This document shows positions 48,001-58,644 of a stretch of 64,000 nucleotides of DNA, in pieces (the stretch's first letter is position 1; every line of letters begins with the position of its first letter). The translations under genes were made by a program, and so were the position numbers. The stretch lies in contig OX393573.1 of the NCBI GenBank assembly GCA_947652115.1, forward strand, positions 2,847,769 to 2,911,768, given 5' to 3'. This DNA comes from Blastomussa wellsi (taxonomy: Eukaryota; Cnidaria; Anthozoa; Scleractinia; Plerogyridae). The notes below the pieces were generated by a model. That model did no database searches and was not told the DNA's origin. It worked only from the letters and a program-made list of their open reading frames with translations.

Positions 48001-51000
48001 TGAAGATCGAAGACCCCATTAGTCGAAAAGCGCGGAAAAAGTAGAGAATGGTTGGTTTAGATTTCTTATTGGCTGAGAAGAGAGCAGCTTTCATTTGATT
48101 GGTTAGACTAGGTCTAATGATTTTGTTGTGCAAGAGAACGCAAAACAACTTGAGAAGACAGAGGAAAATAATTATTACTGTCTTGTTTTTTTTTTTCAGG
48201 TTGTTGGCAGTATGGATGCTCATCCAAGCCGATACTGTGCTTCAGTGCGTGTCCAGACCCATCGACAGGTACGAATTAGTAATTGAAAAGAAACTTATAG
48301 AGTGGCTAATTACATACATCCCATGACTGCGGTACAATTAAAACCAACACCAACATTAGTTATTTCATGTTTATCGGGTGAATCACAGCAATCGCGTATA
48401 GCACAATGAGCCAACCAGAATTCGAGCTGCAAATGATGCTTAGCACGGGTGTAAATGATGCTTAGCGCTTGAAAACTGCCAAGACGGGAAATCGTGCAAC
48501 AAGCACCAAATGCGGGAAAACTCGCGTTAGTCAAATCTCACGATTGGGTTCCGGTATTTCTAAAAACTTTACAAGTGCAGCGTCTAACAACTTCAGAGGC
48601 ACAAAAATCTATAATAGAAATATAATAGCAATCTGTATTTGTTATTCACAAATAGAGGTCGAACTTCTCTGTTATTCTGTCGCTTTTCGACAAATTTCCG
48701 TCTTTATAGCTATTGGTAATCCACTGCGATGATCACTTCTCATTTTCATATTTCTAACTGTCGAAAACATGATGTAGTGTGTTCTTTTTTTTCTAGAGAG
48801 TGTTTTAGAGGAATCTGCTTGTATTATTGTAATACGTGCATTATAACCGTTTTTTCGCGTGTGTATTTCTGCAGGAAATCATCGCTGAATTAGCAGCCAT
48901 GGTTCGCGAGCTGTTGATTCAGTTTTATCGTTCCACCAGACACAAGCCAGTGAGGATAATTTTCTACCGAGATGGTGTCAGTGAAGGACAGTTTAGACAG
49001 GTTAGAAAGTCGCTGTAATTAACAATTCGATTATGAGCTCGAGATTTCTATTTAAACAATAGAGTGTTTCTGTCGAGGAACTATCGGCTGATAGTTGCCC
49101 CGCGGAAATTTGATGTTCTTAAAACAAATTTGGCCGAGAAGCGAAGCTTCAAGGGCAAATATGCTAGTTTTAAGAACATCAAATTTCCATGGGGCAACTA
49201 TCAGACCGATAGTTCCGAGACAAAAACACTCTATTGTCTTTATTGTTCACCACTGAATTTTCTTCCACACGCGTCATTAAAAAGCAAGCCTTTTGAATTC
49301 TTTTTTAAGAACTTTTTTTGGACGAATTACAGTCTTTCCCGTAAAACCGTGAACACCAGAAAAAAATTCTGGAATGTTTATTGTGTAGTGACCAATCGCA
49401 GCAAAGTTCAGGACACGCGAACAAACCTCAAAACCACAAATTAATGACCGTTGCTGTTTGTGGTTTAGTTTTCTCACACCTGATTGGCTTTTTGTTTGTA
49501 ACAAAGTAACATTCCATAAACATTTCTGGTGTTCACGGTTTTACGGGAAAGACTGTAAAACTAGACAAGAAACCAACTGAATGAAAACCAGACAGGAAAT
49601 GCTGTAAAAAACCGCATATTTACAAAAAAATTACAGACTGGCACTATCCATCCGGGGATTTTCCTCGGACGAGCACTATTCGCTGATAGTGCCCTCCGCG
49701 GATGAACACTATCGTGTCACGTGTTTAATTTAGACCAATGATAATCAGAAAATTTAGTGGTGAACTATAAGAGGTGATAATGGAAATAGACTAATCGAAA
49801 TAAACGAATCGTGTGTCGGTGAAAAGTTCTAAATCTTCCTTCGAAACTCAGTTGCTAAAGCGCGAAGACGCCACCATTTTGAAGACGACCTTCAACCACT
49901 ACACTCTAATGGCTGATAGTGTGCAGTAGCTCAACCAATCAGATTGCGGCATTTGTATTAGTATACTAGTAGAATTTTACTAATGAAGGATATTACATGG
50001 CTGCGCGGGCAGAGGAATTTTATCTTTGAACTGTCTTCGAGTGCCGAAATTATCTTTCGCGAGTGAGCAATACCATTACGACGAGAAGATAAGCGGCCAT
50101 GTAATGTTCTGATTGTGTAGCTTATAATTTTCGGTTGTGTACCAGCTCTCCTAAGCTTGTAATTCTACTGGTAGCAGTTGCTATTGTTTTAGAGGCTAGG
50201 GGCATTGTTCCTGTTGTTTGTTTTATTGACCATGCGAGAGCTGCTTCATCATCCATAATTTCACAGTAATTTCCCGTGCATTGTATTGGAACTAACATTG
50301 CCTTGGTATTTGTCTTGTCACCAGGTCCTTTGCCACGAACTGAAAGCGATCCGCGAGGCGTGTATCAAGCTGGAGGTTGGATACCAGCCTGGAATCACGT
50401 TTGTTGTCGTGCAAAAGCGACACCACACTAGATTCTTTTGCCAGGAAAAAGGAGATATGGTATTCTCTACTTGCACAAATCCCATAATACACCTCTTTTA
50501 CCCCCCAAAATTGTGCATAATCATTGTTTGCAATTTCTCCTGGGACATGAAGATATCCCAAGAAAAAATCTAAAACAATGCCTATGCAAATTTTGTGGGA
50601 AGTAGAAGCGGTGTATTATGGTATTGTGCAAGTAGGGAATGATGAGTTTATTTTCCGGCTATAGCATATGCGACTAGATTTCATCTCGAAAATATCACCC
50701 TTATTTTTGCAACCGCACCTACAAAGTCCAGATTTATGAGGCCAATAAACCCGAGCCAATGAGGCTAGAAACCAGATCAGAGAGGATGGAAAAGGAGGTA
50801 TAAGAAAGTGAATAGAGAAAAAAAGACTGGCATGCCTTCGTCTACTTTAGAGAAATAGTCCAAAAATCGTTAATTGGTGCAATTTTTTGTTGTTGGCTGT
50901 TGTCCAGTTTTTCCGTTCTTACCCCTTCCCTCTCCCCCCTAATCCCCCACCCCCGCCCCCTCGATTGACTACCCTGTTTGAAATGTAATATATCAAACAC

Positions 51001-52666
51001 GATAAGACAGTGTTTCATCACATTTCCAAACACCGAGAAGAGAGTTGAAAATACGACGCGCAGCGGAGTATTTTTGACGAACTTCGAAGTGTTTGGAAAT
51101 GTGATGAAACACTGTCTCGAGTGTTTGATATATCTTCTCAATCAAAACTAAAACTACGAAGAAAACGAAAAAATGAAATCGTAAAATCGCAAACCACGGA
51201 TATGGTAAGTTTTTTTTTATCGTAACTCCAGTTTCTTGCTTTCTTGTTTCAGTGTGGTCAAAGCGGCAATGTACCTCCTGGGACCACTGTGGATGTCGGC
51301 ATTACCCACCCCACTGAGTTTGATTTCTACCTCTGCAGTCACGCTGGCATTCAGGTTAGTGCAGAAACTAGATTCTTAGTATTATAACAAGACAAGCGAG
51401 ATCAGATCATGGTGGACTGTAATGATCGGAGACCGTGTTGCCTGCTGTGCAGCGCCCTCGCCCTTGACCGATACATACTTCATAAGAGAAATCTTCAATA
51501 TTCCATTGATTTGTGATCTTTCAACTGCCGTTCGTGTCTTTTCGAAGCAGGTTATTTCTGCAGATAAATATCCGTGCATATTTTGCCGACTTTTGATTAC
51601 GGGACTATTCAACGCTATTTACCCAGAATTAACAAAGAGGAACCCTGATGAATCTATTTTGCTAAACAAAGATCAATTAACCGCTGTAGCGATTTGGAAA
51701 GCTTTTACTAAAATTCACCTTTGCAAACGTCTTCTTGCTAATCAACTAAGTGTTTCAATTACTCGCTGACACAACATGTTTTATTTAGATGCCAATTGCC
51801 AAAGATTGATTTTCGTTTGCAGGGAACCAGCCGCCCCTCACATTACCACGTACTCTGGGATGACAACAACTTCAAAGCAGACGAGATTCAGGCCCTGACT
51901 TACCAGTTATGTCACACTTACGTGAGGTGCACAAGAGCTGTGTCTATACCAGCCCCGGCGTATTATGCGCATTTGGTGGCGTTCAGAGCGAGGTTCCACT
52001 TGATAGAAAAAGAGCGAGAGAGGTAGGAGGCCATATTGTTCCCCCACAGGGATCGATGATTGTTCTCTTCCAAACTCTTTTTTCTTTCTTTCCCGATAAC
52101 TGTGCTTCGCTCGGTAGTTTAGCAGCTCTCGTAAGCTTGTAATTCTACTGGTAGAAGTTGCTATTGTTTTAGGTGCTAGGGGCATTGTTCCTGTTGTTTG
52201 TTCTATTGTTGTCGCGCAGGGTATCGAGCCATTCATGTGAGACCTTACGAGAGCCGCTAAATCGCCCGCTCCGTTACTCATTTATACACCTGGGTGAAGA
52301 GAGGCACTGTGGGATTAAATTGTCTTGCCCCCTAGGTCCGATGCCCGCCGCTCTGTCAAACCCAGTCTTAGTTCCTCCTTGGAAGGAATGCAGGCTCCGA
52401 TGCCCGCCGCTCTGTCAAACCCAGTCTTCGTTCCTCCTTGGAAGGAATGCAGGCTCATTTTCGTGAACAGTGCTTGGTTATCCAGATTAAGTGCCGCGCC
52501 TCTCAAACAAAAAAAAATTGACAGTACACCTCTTCTTTTTCGTTCATCTAGCCACGACAGTGGTTCAACATGTAGCGGTGGTCATGGAGACGACAGAAGT
52601 CCTCAGATCTTGGCCAAAGCCGTCCAAGTTCACCCTGAGATGCTGAAAGGCATGTACTTCGCCTGA
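34676..52666 (+). CDS. Argonaute A, complete metazoan-type (miRNA/siRNA class)
   Basis: Guide-RNA-directed RNA binding and slicing in the cytoplasmic silencing complex. Nineteen exons, all in phase: 34676-34706, 34821-35107, 35901-35954, 37598-37865, 38573-38710, 39758-39932, 40384-40567, 42706-42828, 43623-43650, 45366-45568, 46124-46211, 46882-47041, 47584-47674, 48200-48268, 48875-49000, 50325-50459, 51253-51354, 51823-52022, 52552-52666. Product 858 aa (human AGO2 859). N domain in exons 2-4, PAZ in exons 5-7 ([21 protein letters not shown]), MID in exons 10-12 ([18 protein letters not shown]), PIWI in exons 13-19. The slicer tetrad is present: D594 (GADVTHP), E634 (EIIAEL), D666 (FYRDGV), H804 (YYAHLV), each three below human AGO2. 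The C-terminus MYFA is canonical. The alternative in-frame ATG at 34688 would shorten it by four residues. It is AGO, not PIWI, clade by its family motifs. Confidence 0.97.
35170..35325. repeat. Foldback with GTGTTTCTA arms, AGO-A intron 2
   Basis: CGTGTTTCTATCGAGTTGTAGAAACACG is itself a hairpin (first 20 bases CGTGTTTCTATCGAGTTGTA), and the inverse GTGTTTCTATAACTCGATAG closes the element near 35315. CGAGTGTTTCCACAG/CTGTGGGAACACG pair inside. Confidence 0.7.
35380..35600. repeat. Degenerate CAATCAAACTCAG repeat with a 31-bp palindrome
   Basis: Units like ACCCAATCGAACTCAGTTGAAC recur with drift from 35385 to 35510. Then 35533-35563 (GTTTGATTGTGTCCAATTAC..) and 35568-35598 are perfect inverted arms with a four-base loop. 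Confidence 0.8.
36265..36591. mobile_element. 327-bp TIR element, AGO-A intron 3
   Basis: TIRs TTCCAGTCCGTACTGCGCA and its exact complement at the right end, extended by ATCTC/GAG(A)CT-like bases. Second, decayed copy at 31411-31735. Confidence 0.85.
36985..37200. mobile_element. 216-bp TIR element, AGO-A intron 3
   Basis: CCTTAGTGTGGCC and its complement at the ends, with AACTTTTTTGACAAGTTA and TTAGCCAATCAGAGAG arms mirrored internally. About 400 bp upstream of exon 4. Confidence 0.85.
39054..39193 (-). mobile_element. GCAGCTCTCGTAAG-TIR MITE, copy 1
   Basis: Ends GTAGCAGCTCTCATAAGG and CTTACGAGAGCTGCTAC. The interior GGGCATGTTGTTTGTTTTATT-type core (here inverted) is shared with copies near 50140-50260 and at 52115-52262. 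Confidence 0.8.
39222..39580 (+). pseudogene. 3' end of a LINE polyprotein, broken
   Basis: Reading [19 protein letters not shown] then [13 protein letters not shown] resembles the reverse-transcriptase C-terminal tail of cnidarian LINEs. A frame change at about 39340 and a TGA inside the following CX2C..HX4-5C finger (CIHCG*VCRSRIG) break it. Lies in AGO-A intron 5, sense orientation, 18 bp-scale from the MITE at 39054. Confidence 0.65.
40608..40980. repeat. GC-rich minisatellite, ~50-bp subunit (~101-bp unit)
   Basis: Alternating subunits of the form GAGCCGACGGTGCACACGAG..CCCCATTGGTAG and GAGCCGAAGGTGCATGCGAG..CCCCATTTGTAG, about seven subunits. It begins roughly 40 bp after the exon 7 donor of AGO-A and is strikingly GC-rich against an AT-rich background. 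Its long ORFs on the minus strand are repeat artefacts. Confidence 0.9.
41606..41653 (-). ncRNA. Hammerhead ribozyme relic with U4-to-C core change
   Basis: On minus: stem I GATTC..GCT / AGC..GAATC, first core segment CCGACGA instead of CUGACGA (change at plus position 41644), stem II GGGC/GCUC, then GAAA and GUC. Architecture matches the Penelope-element hammerheads; the core substitution should impair cleavage. Confidence 0.75.
41660..41891 (+). pseudogene. Penelope-like GIY-YIG endonuclease C-terminus
   Basis: About 77 residues in frame to a [15 protein letters not shown], then [19 protein letters not shown], matching the H..E..N pattern of the Penelope GIY-YIG nuclease tail. No reverse transcriptase upstream: a 5'-truncated, non-functional fragment. 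Confidence 0.7.
43340..43447 (+). repeat. SINE 3' fragment, AGO-A intron 8
   Basis: TGTTGTGTTCTTGGACAAGAC through AATTTACTGCTGG and GGTAACCC matches the body of the SINE at 23780-24085; the tRNA-like head is missing. Confidence 0.7.
43850..44600. repeat. 72-bp minisatellite, AGO-A intron 9
   Basis: About ten units of 71-72 bp, built from GGACAGACGAAGAAATGGA, CGGACGGACGGA, ACAAACTGACGCACGAATGG and GCGGACGGACGTAAAAAC. Degenerate GGACGGACG-type sequence continues to about 44940. Because the unit length is divisible by three and lacks minus-strand stops, it creates long overlapping minus ORFs rich in VRPS/FVRQFV; I do not consider these genes. Confidence 0.95.
47763..48030. repeat. ~169-bp tandem duplication, AGO-A intron 13
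   Basis: TTTGGCTCGTAACGCCATCG..TCGTCACGCAATAGTTAG..AAGCGCAGTGGAA recurs once with drift starting near 47934. Two copies only. Confidence 0.7.
49053..49769 (-). mobile_element. Reverse copy of the 23.0-kb foldback element, AGO-A intron 15
   Basis: Reads AATAGAGTGTTTCTGTCGAGG at the left and AAATTTAGTGGTGAACTATA at the right: the reverse complement of 23005-23521, with the same inner hairpin at 49075-49225. It is about 200 bp longer because another element is inserted at 49327-49558. Confidence 0.85.
49327..49558. mobile_element. Nested TA-flanked TIR element
   Basis: TIRs of about 32 bp, CAGTCTTTCCCGTAAAACCG and its exact complement, flanked on both sides by TA, as in Tc1/mariner-type insertions. 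The inner CCAGAAAAAAATTCTGGAATG also pairs with sequence near 49510. It interrupts the older element at 49053-49769. Confidence 0.85.
50135..50262 (+). mobile_element. GCAGCTCTCGTAAG-TIR MITE, copy 2 (eroded)
   Basis: CAGCTCTCCTAAGCTTGTAA, ATTCTACTGGTAGCAGTTGC and GGGGCATTGTTCCTGTTG match the 52115 copy; the right TIR is reduced to GAGAGCTGCTTCATC. Within AGO-A intron 15, 65 bp upstream of exon 16. Confidence 0.7.
50988..51137. mobile_element. Foldback with TATATCAAACAC arms, AGO-A intron 16
   Basis: Arms TATATCAAACACGATAAGAC, AGTGTTTCATCACATTTCC and complements, about 60 bp each, around an ATACGACGCGCAGCGGAGTA centre. A decayed relative is at 61240-61335. Confidence 0.85.
52115..52262 (+). 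mobile_element. GCAGCTCTCGTAAG-TIR MITE, copy 3
   Basis: GTTTAGCAGCTCTCGTAAG and CTTACGAGAGCCGCTAAAT are near-perfect TIRs of a 148-bp element in the last intron of AGO-A. Confidence 0.85.
52335..52458. repeat. Two-copy 59-bp tandem repeat, last AGO-A intron
   Basis: CCGATGCCCGCCGCTCTGTC..CCTTGGAAGGAATGCAGGCT occurs twice in direct succession with one or two mismatches. Confidence 0.85.
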
Positions 52667-53730
52667 GGACACATCGTGCGATACATCATGAAGACATATC
52701 TTAAACTATTTTAGCTTATTTATAAAACGAATATCATAACTGAGCTAGCTACCCGGTGATGTAGTATTTTCTTATGAATGTTTTTCTCGAAGTATTAGAA
52801 TGAAATTTAAAGATATATAGCGATTCGAGAAAGATGCGTAACATTTCATTCTTTGTTACTGATTGGAACCATAGACTCCAAGTAAAACATTTGAATTCTA
52901 GATTTGTATAGAAAACAATGATTATGTCAATGCGACTGTAAAATATAAATATAGCAGTATGTATTATAGTATATTAAAACATAGCCCTGTACACTCTTTT
53001 TTTATAAGAATATTGTTTTTCCGGTCCAGGCTGAATATTCCTATTTTTCTGCCGATTTTAGGCTAAAAATACTATTATGAATATTCTTAGATTAAGAATT
53101 TACAGTTTAGTTCATGTCTTTTGTGCTGCATACCTTACATATGTATAACAGTTCCATTCATCGACCGGTCCCTTGCATTGACCAATGGCTATAGTGTAGG
53201 TTTTTATCGTTTTATTGGCTAGTTTTTCCGTTTAGAGAACGAAAATTGAATTGTATTTGCACATTTACAACACAAAATTATATTCTTTCCAAAATCTCAG
53301 CCTTGGGTTTATTCTTAAAATATTCTTAAAATTTCACAAATTTCAGCCTCGATATTCTTATTAAATAATTTAATTCTTATAAAAAAGAAAGAGTGTATGC
53401 ACGACATGGAATCTTAGAGGGCTCAATTTTTAATAGAATATGAACAAAAACTATTAAAAGTCCGGTGCCCAAGATGTAGTTTATGTTGCGTTGCGAATTG
53501 AAAAAAAAAATGGCGGCGACAATCTTTTAAAGCTGTCTTTTTATTTCCTTTATTATGGCTGCTAAAACAAACATTAATGAAATGAGTTCAGGTGACTGGG
53601 GCGACTGAAATGTGGACGAGCTATTGAGCAGCGAGTACCGGAAGTACGAACAAGGAGGCCGCCCGCGCGCGTAAATTCCATAGGATCTTTTAATGCTATA
53701 TTCTACACCAGCTAGAAGATGGGTTTCCCA
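52667..53730 (+). other. AGO-A 3' flank
   Basis: Very AT-rich sequence after the stop. ATTAAA at 52973-52978 is a candidate poly(A) signal. Beyond about 53000 AATATTCTTA-type words recur in both orientations (53035-53380), possibly a decayed inverted repeat. No gene seen. Confidence 0.45.
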
Positions 53731-53860
53731 ATGTCCTATGAGAAAATAATGCCCTTTTGAGGTCTAGAAAAGCAGCTGAATGCCCTCGCCTAACGGCTCG
53801 TGCGTCTACTAGGAGCTTTTCTAGACCTCAGGCGGCGTTATTTTCTTATAGAATTATAGA
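53730..53860. repeat. Imperfect hairpin
   Basis: GAGAAAATAATGCC..GAGGTCTAGAAAAG on the left and CTTTTCTAGACCTC..GGCGTTATTTTCTTAT on the right form arms of about 40 bp. Confidence 0.7.
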
Positions 53861-54252
53861 TTCTAAAATATAGATTCCCATCTTGTAGGTAAATATTAAA
53901 GTCTATAGATGGAAAATCAGAAATTCTTATACAAGGGTCAAACTACTCGTTTTTTAACTGTGAGTACTGCACAATCTGAGTTATCCGTTAGCTACTTTCG
54001 TGCAGTGTTCAAAGCTAATATGTGTTAGCCAATCACTAGGTATTTTCAGAATTAATTTTATAACGCTACAACGAATTATACGTGAAACTTTTATCAAGTG
54101 TTCTTTCAAGTCGTCAATGAGAATTTTTATAATTTACGTTAAAAACAACATCAATAAAACATCGCCTAAGGTGTGATTTGTGATGTATATCGAATGCGCC
54201 AAGGAAATAAATTCGGAGACTGGGCACTAACAGACTTGTGGCGAAACATTCT

Positions 54253-54530
54253 CCTCCCCAGAGCCGCTTGTCCCTCATAGCCGGCTGGGCCTGTGCACGA
54301 GGAACAAGTGGCTCTCTGGGACGAGATTTGATTCGCTGAAATCGAACAAAGCGAGTCCAATCACATCAGCCGTTTTAAAATCCCTTTGCGTTAGCACGTT
54401 TAAAACAGTTGACGAGATTGGACTCCTTTTGTTAGATTTCAGCCAATCAAATCATGTGTCCCCAGAGCCACTTGTTCCTCGTGCACAGGCCCAGCCGGCT
54501 AAGAGGGACAAGTGGCTCTGGGGACGAGAA
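54253..54530. mobile_element. ~280-bp foldback MITE, second good copy
   Basis: CCCCAGAGCCGCTTGTCCCT..GGGCCTGTGCACGAGGAAC at the left and the complement at the right. Interior as in 33702-33981 (GATTTGATTCGCTGAAAT, CCGTTTTAAA). Confidence 0.85.
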
Positions 54531-56387
54531 TGGCGTCGACCATTACTGGCGTGGGAGTCTCTGTCACTTTAGCGAGAAAGACAGACACAAATGTAGAAAG
54601 TTCTCCGACCCACTCTTAACGCGCTTGCTCTTTGTTCAACCGGGTCGAAGTCACAGCCCTCGCTTGTCCTAATGTCTTCTTAAAACGGGACAAAAAATCC
54701 CAATTTTCTATTAATCTCTTGCTTATTTTACATGGCTTAGCTTCAGAAAAAAATGTAACGGTGGTGGGCAAAAAAAAATTCGATGCTGCCCGTCAAATTG
54801 TGGTACACGGTAACAAATTATTGGGGCAACACTCTTCAATACTCCGAAAGCTGTCAAAGACAATGTACCTCTAGTATAAATGTTAACCTTAAATATTCAG
54901 GGATTTGCCAAAATGTTCACATTTTCTGATACCGGAAATTTTGGCAATTATTCTAAGATTCTCCCATTACAATTCAAACTGTTGGATCCTATAGCTAGTT
55001 GATGATTGTTTTAATTCTCTCAATGATGTATTGACATTGTAAGGAGAAATTAGATTTTGATCGATTTGCCTTCGAGTTTGGGGAACAAACCACGCGCGCA
55101 ACTTAAAAAGATCTGACGGGAAAATTATATATACGCCTCACAAGACGACCGGATATAGGAAAGCCGGAAAATCAATTTGGGAGTCTTCAGTGCACTTCGA
55201 CAAGTATCGTCGAGCCAAACCCCACAGGAATTCGGCAAACTAACAAAGACGGCGAAACGTGCAAGCGGCGGCAAACGTGGTTAACGTTGCGCGTCGTAAA
55301 TTCAAATCACGTTCGCGTTCCACGCAACAGATGGGTCAAAAAATGGTGTCGTTTTGACTCGATAATCAGCATTTTTTGTTTTGGAGAGGGCCAAGCTATC
55401 TAGTGTCCAGCTCCAATGTCACTTCCAATTAGGGGAGGCAAATTTTAGTTTCATTGCTGAAAATGGGCTGCTGAAAAATGTTCCATGTTAAAATAAGGAA
55501 AATGATGCCTTGAATTTCTACACATTTCAAGCGCGTCTAAGAAACGACCTCAGAAGCTATTTATATCTATAATAATCGAAATTGTGTTCTGATTTGTCGT
55601 ATTCCATGACCTTTACATCCTCTTTAGAAGTCGTTGCGACAGTGCATACTACGAGAACTTTTGATCAAATATTTACTTTAAGCATGATTACATTATAGTA
55701 GTGATATTTTTAGATGTTGTAACATCCTGTACGCGTGATTCGACCGATTGATAATATATTGACCTGTTCTTGCTATTCAATAAAGTGTTTTAGCTGTTTT
55801 AGTCAATCAATATAAATTTTTGACCTTAACAGAGCAGGTTTACAGACGTAAACCCCTAGTAAGTAATCAAGCTGGGAGTGTTTTGTTTTCTTATGTACTT
55901 TCCATGTCATAAAAGACTCTTTATTATCCGAAAACGGATTTAGATTTTTCAGGGATAAATAAGCTGTTTTGAATATTTTTAAGGCTAATGTCGATAGCAC
56001 TTTTTCTTTTCATTTCTTTAAACATTTAGTTAGATATATACACAGTAAACAGTAAATCTGCGTTTTTTTATACAAAAGTTTACAATAATAAGCAACTTTT
56101 GACATAAGGCCGGCAAATTTGAAAAAAAAAATCCGTCTTTTTAATATAAACAACTCGATCTCTGTTTCGAGTTAAATGCTATGAAAAATGGGCACAATTT
56201 TACAGAGAAGCCTTAAATATTTTCTCAATATAATAAATATTCAAAAGATCGTATTAATTGATTGAACGCAAGTCTTAATTTATATCAAGAATATATCCGG
56301 GGAAAATGAAAGAATGCGAATTTACATGCTTATATGGAATAGTCAGTTCTCCGATTGAGGTTCAATAGCTGGAAGAATTCAAGGTCT
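54531..56387. other. Spacer without a recognisable gene
   Basis: AT-rich, only short ORFs without features; no clear repeat structure noticed apart from A-runs. Confidence 0.45.
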
Positions 56388-56885
56388 CTATTGGTACTTT
56401 AATAAATAGGCAGCTTTTGCCTCTAACAACGCTGCAAGCCAAGAGTTCCGAACTTCTTCAGAAGGACAACGCAAAACTCGTGAACTTCCATCAGCTTGAC
56501 AAATTTTTATACAGTCAGTACTTTGCAGAGTTATTGATGTGATGTCCGACACCATTAAAATCCCTGCGAATACCAGCGCACCTTTTCTGTTTTCATAGCA
56601 GTACAGTTTATCTTCGAGTAACACAAAGCGCTTTTTATTCCAGCTCGGTCTCTTGAATAGCGCGCACTCTCTCAGCCACAGATCCCCCTCATGGGACGAT
56701 AATCTGTCAAAGTTGTTGTTCATCAAACGAAGAGTTAGAGGCGAAACTTGAGGCACAAGCCATTTGCCTTTTAGAGAAGGTGGCAAAATCTTCCATCGAC
56801 ATCGTTTCAGTGGCGGCGTTTTCCACAAAGTTTCCTTCACCTGTGTAAGACAAATTTCACTTCGAGACTTGTAAAGATTCTCCAT
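56388..56885 (-). CDS. Single-exon PH-domain protein, 165 aa
   Basis: ATG at 56885, TAG at 56388, no intron. A pleckstrin-homology domain occupies about residues 65-160: EGDLWLRECALFKRPSW, then KKRFVLLEDKLYCYEN on the first strands, with the closing helix SEEVRNSWLAALLEAK carrying the conserved Trp. The N-terminal 60 residues are basic with no recognised domain. PH domains bind phosphoinositides or proteins at membranes; basic residues in the strand 1-2 loop (KRPSWNKKR) are compatible with lipid binding (inference). A TATAAAT box lies about 90 bp upstream. It sits alone between the two convergent Argonaute genes on the same strand as Argonaute B. I cannot name an orthologue. Confidence 0.8.
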   Translation of the reverse strand: MENLYKSRSEICLTQVKETLWKTPPLKRCRWKILPPSLKGKWLVPQVSPLTLRLMNNNFDRLSSHEGDLWLRECALFKRPSWNKKRFVLLEDKLYCYENRKGALVFAGILMVSDITSITLQSTDCIKICQADGSSRVLRCPSEEVRNSWLAALLEAKAAYLLKYQ

Positions 56886-56970
56886 TAATTTAAGGCTGAA
56901 ATCCCGAGTTGCTTGTTTTCTACCGGTTGAAATGTTGTCTGAACTGAGCAGACGGAACCGCGCTATATTA

Positions 56971-56977
56971 ATTTATA
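56971..56977 (-). promoter_or_regulatory. TATA box of the PH-domain gene
   Basis: TATAAAT on minus, 86-92 bases upstream of the ATG; a plausible core promoter position with a short leader. Confidence 0.5.
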
Positions 56978-57049
56978 AGCTTGCTTTAATTCTTCTAATG
57001 GAAGCCGATTAACGGAAATTTCCTGCACGTAGAAACCACAGTTCGACAC

Positions 57050-58640
57050 AGTGAATTATGGACAAATGTATGGATCGGCAAGACGGTCACGCGCGGTACG
57101 TGTTTAGCGTGGGATCGACGCGGAAATTGACAAGAGGCGTCATTGATCACTAATTGTGCAAATTAAATTGCGTTTTCACGGGCGACCTGTCAACATTATG
57201 CAAAGATTATCGTTTTCTGATCTTGATAATCAATTTTATTGATATCGACAAAAGTAAGTACCCTTTTGTAGCCCAGAATGTTCGTAAAACAGAGGTGTGT
57301 GCAAAGTCGTGATATATGATTGCAGTACCGCAGGTCGATCAATTAGTGCTCGACCTCCCTCGGGCTATTTGTCACGGCTCACGTAATTTCAAAAGTAAGC
57401 AATGTTCTCTTTGATTTTACAGTGAAAAACGAACTTTCTCGGGTTTCTCGGATGCACGAACTTTGTGTTAAAAACGTGCCTCGCTGTTGAACGTACGTTA
57501 CCAAAGTTTCACTAAAATGCTTTTTATGATATGAGCTCACAAGTGCCGATATCATATCCTTGGGGTAAGCTCTTCTGAAGACCAACAAGTGGTCTCGATA
57601 TATTTCATTCCTCAGTCTCAAAGATGCTTAAAGGGACACCGATCACGCCTGATATATCATATTTATTGTCTTGCAATAGAAGGAGAAAAATGCTTAAAGT
57701 GGTGAAAGCAAAGAAATATCGTCAACCAAGAAGAAAAAATAATTATTACAATTTTACCAGAACTTCAGCCTTGGTTTCTGGTGATGTCCACACATCAAAG
57801 CAATCCACTTCCATCCTTGTAATCCTGTACTACTTGCCCAAAATAACTGTTCTATCTTTCTGTTCTATCTTTTTATCAAATTTATTCGTGTATTTGGTGG
57901 CATTGGGCACAATAGTATGAAAATTAGAACATAAAATTTTCTTTAAACAGGTAGCCCGGTTTTTGTGTGTTTGTGGGGGGGGGGGGGGGGGCGATTACAA
58001 ACTAACGCTGAAATTTCGCCCCAAAATTAAGGAGTAATTTGTCACCCGTGATATATAACCATAACTTTATAAGACCCCTCAGCGGCCGACCATTTAACTT
58101 TATGGGGGGGGGGGGTTGATTTGTTCTCATAAGCGCCGCAGCAATTTTTTTTTCAAAATCACTCACCCCGCCCCCCTCAAAAGTTAAAAGGTCGGTTCCT
58201 TCAGCTGAGGTAGCGCTCACGAGTGAGCGGCAAAAGCGCCGAGCGGCCAAGCCCCAACTAAACCACGCGATGCATTGAGAGGACAATAGAACAAACAACA
58301 GGAACAATACCTCTTGCCCCTGCTGCACTTTTACACTTTTAATATATGTACATTTGGATATCAATTACATTAATTTATTTTCTGACTCTTATAACCTATT
58401 TAGGCTCTAATTAATTATAAATATTGGTCATAATTAGTTTTTCTCTTTTATATTTTTATGCTCTGCGCACTCGGTGTTTGCTGTTCGGACAGTGAGGTGA
58501 CTGGGCTACACGATGTATACTGCAGAAGACTTTCTGGGTATCTAGTTACTCAGCTCCGTGTAATCGCTCTTACAGAAAAAAAACAAATCCTTGTGTAGCA
58601 TTCTGCTTGTCGGCTGCATTGCATTTCAATTTCCTGTCAG
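57050..58640. other. Spacer and Argonaute B 3' flank
   Basis: No gene. Contains G-runs at 57972-57994 and 58105-58117, a hairpin with CCGACCATTTAACTTT / AAAGTTAAAAGGTCGG arms (58085-58196), and a fragment of the GGGGCATTGTTCCTGTTGTTTG repeat, inverted, at 58280-58312. AATAAA on minus at 58374-58379, about 266 bases past the Argonaute B stop, is a candidate poly(A) signal. Confidence 0.5.
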
Positions 58641-58644
58641 TTCT

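Noticed and set aside
57624..57920. 98-residue plus-strand ORF with hydrophobic C-terminus
   Set aside because: No start context, promoter, domain or splice evidence; AT-rich sequence gives such ORFs by chance.
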